A stretch of DNA of 24,760 nt from positions 1 to 24,760 of the forward strand of contig JAEYEL010000007.1 of the NCBI GenBank assembly GCA_023403475.1, read 5' to 3'. Origin of the DNA: Actinomycetes bacterium (GTDB lineage Bacteria > Actinomycetota > Coriobacteriia > Coriobacteriales > Eggerthellaceae). Below the pieces are notes generated by a model. It saw only the letters and a program-made list of their open reading frames with translations, was not told the DNA's origin and searched no databases. This document shows positions 22,394-24,760 of this stretch, piece after piece. A program made the position numbers and the translations under genes. Position 1 is the first letter of the stretch. Every line of letters begins with the position of its first letter.

Positions 22394-23344
22394 TCAGATG
22401 GAATACAGCCTTCTCTGCAGATCCGCGAATCCCTTCACTTGCGGTCTCACGCGCACACCAAGCCGATACCCTATTTGTCGAGCAATTTTGAACATCTCAT
22501 CAGGATTGTCAAGCTGCCGACGCGTCACAACTATAACCTTATAGCCTTCAGCTTCAAGAGCGCTGCGTTTAATGGCATCGAACATTAGCTGGTCGGAGTT
22601 CAAATGCGCAGCATCGGAATCATACTCGACCGCAAGCCTTTTCTCCGGCCAGCACACATCAACAACGTGATATTGCTTTCGCGCTATCGAGCGGCTTCGC
22701 GCCCTCAAATCAACGCGGTGGTTCATTTTCAAACCCTTCAGGTTAAAGCCGCCCATGCCATAGGGCAGAGAAAGGCGCATCGCCAAATCCGACTCCCTAG
22801 GAGAGGCCGACCCATCAAGAATATAACCTGCAAGCCTGAGAGCGCGTTTAGCATCCCTGTGCCCGACAAGCTGTTCAATGAACAATTTTATCTTCATTTG
22901 CGAAGTCAAAGGAACCCTTTCAGATATCCCCATGCATGCTGTTTGGCTCAGCAAAAACGATCCGCACAGAGCATAGCCTTCTTTCACCACATTGCAGCCA
23001 CTCGCGATGCCGGCATGCACGTCGCCACTCACCTGCAGAAATGCCAACTCAGGAGAGCTTGCATACAAGCCGTTCTCGACAGCAGTGAAAGATCCCGAAG
23101 GATAGGCAAATTGCGAAACGTGCACAATTGCAGAGTTCAGCGTCCTTCGCATTGACGGATCCGGAACGAGAACGTGATAAGGCTTCTCGAGAAAAGGGGC
23201 TACGCGACCTAGATACTCCAAACTTGCAGCAGTAGGCGAGCAGTCGCACAGCATGCAATCGTTCGCAAAATTCGCGGCCTGGCCTCTCGCTTGAGTGCGC
23301 GCCCACCATTCGCATGCGGTATGTCCATAAAGAATCAGTTTCAT
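22394..23344 (-). CDS. DUF559/Vsr-like endonuclease-fold protein
   Basis: A 316-aa protein. Its C-terminal third (HVVDVCWPEKRLAVEYDSDAAHLNSDQLMFDAIKRSALEAEGYKVIVVTRRQL) resembles the PD-(D/E)xK fold of DUF559 and Vsr-type nucleases, with VDV and VEYD as possible acidic motif residues. The N-terminal part is not recognised; it is cysteine-rich near residues 30-35 (CMLCDC). Such proteins are common in Coriobacteriia and their role is unclear: DNA repair, toxin or antitoxin, or a defence module. The ATG has no clear Shine-Dalgarno element. Neighbours give no functional hint: repeats lie downstream and a 442-bp gene-free gap upstream. Confidence 0.7.
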   Translation of the reverse strand: MKLILYGHTACEWWARTQARGQAANFANDCMLCDCSPTAASLEYLGRVAPFLEKPYHVLVPDPSMRRTLNSAIVHVSQFAYPSGSFTAVENGLYASSPELAFLQVSGDVHAGIASGCNVVKEGYALCGSFLLSQTACMGISERVPLTSQMKIKLFIEQLVGHRDAKRALRLAGYILDGSASPRESDLAMRLSLPYGMGGFNLKGLKMNHRVDLRARSRSIARKQYHVVDVCWPEKRLAVEYDSDAAHLNSDQLMFDAIKRSALEAEGYKVIVVTRRQLDNPDEMFKIARQIGYRLGVRVRPQVKGFADLQRRLYSI

Positions 23345-23786
23345 AGGTAGATGGTATCACAATGAGAATTTACTTCCCACCTGCCGTTTCGCAGTCAAAC
23401 AAACGGTGTTTTCATAATCTTTCATGATTCAAGCAGCCTTCTCCCAGAAGTTAAGCACAACACTTACGAGGTTCCACCGTGCATCTATCGCACAGCTATC
23501 ACACTTCAAGCGGAAATCTACTTGGTTTCCATCACGAACCAACGAACGACGAGCTGCCCATCTCCCGACCTCGATATACGCAGGGCAGTCTGCACAAAAA
23601 GCCGAAAATATACGCTAGGAGGAAAGCGAAAGCTCGCACGAAAGGACGAAACGCACATCCTGCTTGGAAAACATACTCTTTCCAAATATACTCCGCAAAA
23701 TTGAAGCACACGGGAAACAGGACGGCAAAACAGAGGAGCAGTAAAAAAGAGGGTGCGGGGTGCCAACGTTTCCCCAGCACGCAACC
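23345..23786. other. 442-bp gap without a recognised gene
   Basis: This stretch between two minus-strand genes contains the terminator of the right-hand gene (23743-23780) and, next to the DUF559-like start, a TTGACT motif that could be a -35 element but has no good -10 partner. No frame in it looks like a real gene. Its base composition is less GC-rich than the flanking genes. Confidence 0.5.
23743..23780 (-). terminator. Intrinsic terminator of the methyltransferase-alkyltransferase gene
   Basis: On the minus strand, GTGC and GGGG (separated by one bulged T) pair with CCCC and GCAC around an 11-base loop, then comes a run of six T (23743-23748). It starts seven bases after the stop codon. 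Confidence 0.75.
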
Positions 23787-24760
23787 TTAGAACCCAAGCG
23801 TTAACTGCTCGGGACCGTGAGCTGGGGGCCACTGGTAGCGCTTCATGTTGATGGTGCCATCGTCCAGAAACGTGATGCCTTCGGCCTCGAGCATCTTGCG
23901 TTGATTGTCCTTGCCGCCGAATGCGTATGTTGGCGCAAGCGTGCCTTTGGCATTGACAATGCGATGGCACGGGAGATTCCACGCCCGCTGCACGCGACTC
24001 ATAGCAAGGCCCACTTCGCGCGAGGCACGCGGGTATCCTGCAAGCTCGGCGATAGTGCCGTACGTGCACACAAACCCGGAAGGAACAAGGCGCACCTGTT
24101 CGTATACCCGCTGGTAGAACGTCTCATCCATCTCTATGAAACCGGATCCTTTGGCTGTTCGGTCTTTGGCTGTTCGGTCTTTGGCCGAATCCGAAGTATA
24201 GCCCGAAGTCCCACCTTGATCTTGCGAGCAAGATCGATCCGAGCATGAGAAGTTGCGCAGGCGCTTGCGTTGCAGAACGAGATAGGTATTCATTTCCCCC
24301 GTGCGGCCATCGGCGTTGAATCGGGCAATTTCATCAGCAAAGGGTGCGACATGAGCCGCCAGCTCGTCTATTTCGCCTTCGGAAAAGCTGTGGCAGTAGC
24401 GGAATGCGCCAGAAGCGCCGTTCCAGCCCAGCACGCAATCCCCTTCGTCAAGCGGCGGCAATCCCAGCGAAGCTGCGGCGCGCTCGTGCTCGGCACACGC
24501 CTTCGCAGCGTATTTCTCATCTTGCAGGAAACGCCAGAACGAAACTATGACGAACCCACCCTGGCGCGTGGCCTCCACAAGCGCGTCGAGCACTTCCGCC
24601 CGTTGCTCGAGCAACGGAACATGGTGCATGAACCCAAACGACACCGACAAATCGCACGGCGGCACATCGAGCGCGTCGGCCAAACGCTCGCTCGCGAACA
24701 GCGCATCCATGATATCGAGGCTCCGGTATCGCACCTCGCCGCGCCCGCCTGTGCAAGCAA
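23787..24760 (-). CDS. SAM methyltransferase fused to an O6-alkylguanine-DNA alkyltransferase domain (5' end outside window)
   Basis: The frame is open to the right edge, so the N-terminus is missing; a GTG at 24734 is internal to the methyltransferase fold. The visible first 165 residues look like a class I SAM methyltransferase without motif I (RYRSLDIMD, LSVSFGFMHHVPL, RQGGFVIVSFW, YCHSFSEGEID, GRTGEMNTYLVLQ). A polar linker with tandem AKDRT units follows. The last 110 residues are an MGMT/Ogt-type domain with TYGTIAELAGYPRASREVGLAM and the active-site PCHRIV (Cys codon 23967-23969), then FGG and a short tail. The cysteine is kept, unlike alkyltransferase-like proteins with Trp. Likely roles: methyl transfer to an unknown acceptor, and repair or sensing of alkylated guanine. 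A frameshift merging two genes is less likely, since the linker is open and in frame. Confidence 0.82.
   Translation of the reverse strand, partial: ACTGGRGEVRYRSLDIMDALFASERLADALDVPPCDLSVSFGFMHHVPLLEQRAEVLDALVEATRQGGFVIVSFWRFLQDEKYAAKACAEHERAAASLGLPPLDEGDCVLGWNGASGAFRYCHSFSEGEIDELAAHVAPFADEIARFNADGRTGEMNTYLVLQRKRLRNFSCSDRSCSQDQGGTSGYTSDSAKDRTAKDRTAKGSGFIEMDETFYQRVYEQVRLVPSGFVCTYGTIAELAGYPRASREVGLAMSRVQRAWNLPCHRIVNAKGTLAPTYAFGGKDNQRKMLEAEGITFLDDGTINMKRYQWPPAHGPEQLTLGF
24150..24179 (-). repeat. Two exact 15-bp tandem repeats in the domain linker
   Basis: TTTGGCTGTTCGGTC occurs twice in tandem (24150-24164, 24165-24179), and a partial third copy begins at 24180. It encodes AKDRT units in the linker between methyltransferase and alkyltransferase domains. 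The 15-bp period keeps the frame when copy number changes. A perfect 8-bp inverted repeat lies nearby at 24218-24235. Confidence 0.85.

Noticed and set aside
22067..22588. 173-aa plus-strand frame over the repeat region
   Set aside because: Its sequence is simply the translated GC-rich repeats and then the antisense of the DUF559-like gene.

Overview
The window looks like a chromosomal segment from a gut-type Eggerthellaceae actinobacterium (relatives of Eggerthella, Gordonibacter, Adlercreutzia). The grounds are GC-rich coding DNA, cytoplasmic molybdopterin (MopB) oxidoreductases each paired with a small two-cluster ferredoxin, a C-terminal LuxR-type regulator, and a methyltransferase and DUF559-like protein of actinobacterial style. 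This is inference from protein character; no taxonomic marker is present.

Region 1 (about 195-10350) is a mirrored pair of redox cassettes diverging from a very AT-rich control region (6610-7094). Leftwards (- strand): a small Zn-ribbon/Pro-Ala protein, a structured leader, an 842-aa MopB enzyme, a ferredoxin, an MmgE/PrpD-family protein, an MFS transporter and an intrinsic terminator. Rightwards (+ strand): a paralogous small Zn-ribbon protein, a structured leader, a 775-aa MopB enzyme, a ferredoxin and an intrinsic terminator. The MopB enzymes lack Tat signals and membrane anchors. They resemble the acetylene hydratase / catechol dehydroxylase branch of the family. An MFS carrier would import the substrate, the MopB-ferredoxin pair would transform it reductively, and the PrpD-like protein could be a dehydratase, epimerase or decarboxylase of the same route.

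Region 2 (10395-12968) holds regulators: a 147-aa LuxR-type HTH protein, a 63-aa cysteine-rich Zn-ribbon protein, and a 526-aa PucR/CdaR-type activator.

Region 3 (13018-17431) is the least familiar part. A four-gene set is transcribed divergently from the PucR regulator: a small protein, two tandem fucose-isomerase-like proteins, then a paralogue of the first small protein, closed by a strong terminator. I do not recognise this A-B-B'-A' arrangement from any named pathway, and it is the best candidate for an undescribed system.

Region 4 (17574-21658) carries a DHA2-type multidrug MFS exporter with a possible leaderless start, and a HelD-like superfamily 1 helicase with a low-complexity insert. 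Region 5 (21659-22393) has no convincing gene but several repeat families. Region 6 (22394-24760) has a DUF559/Vsr-like protein and, running off the right edge, a SAM methyltransferase fused to an O6-alkylguanine-DNA alkyltransferase domain.

No tRNA, rRNA, CRISPR array or transposase was seen.
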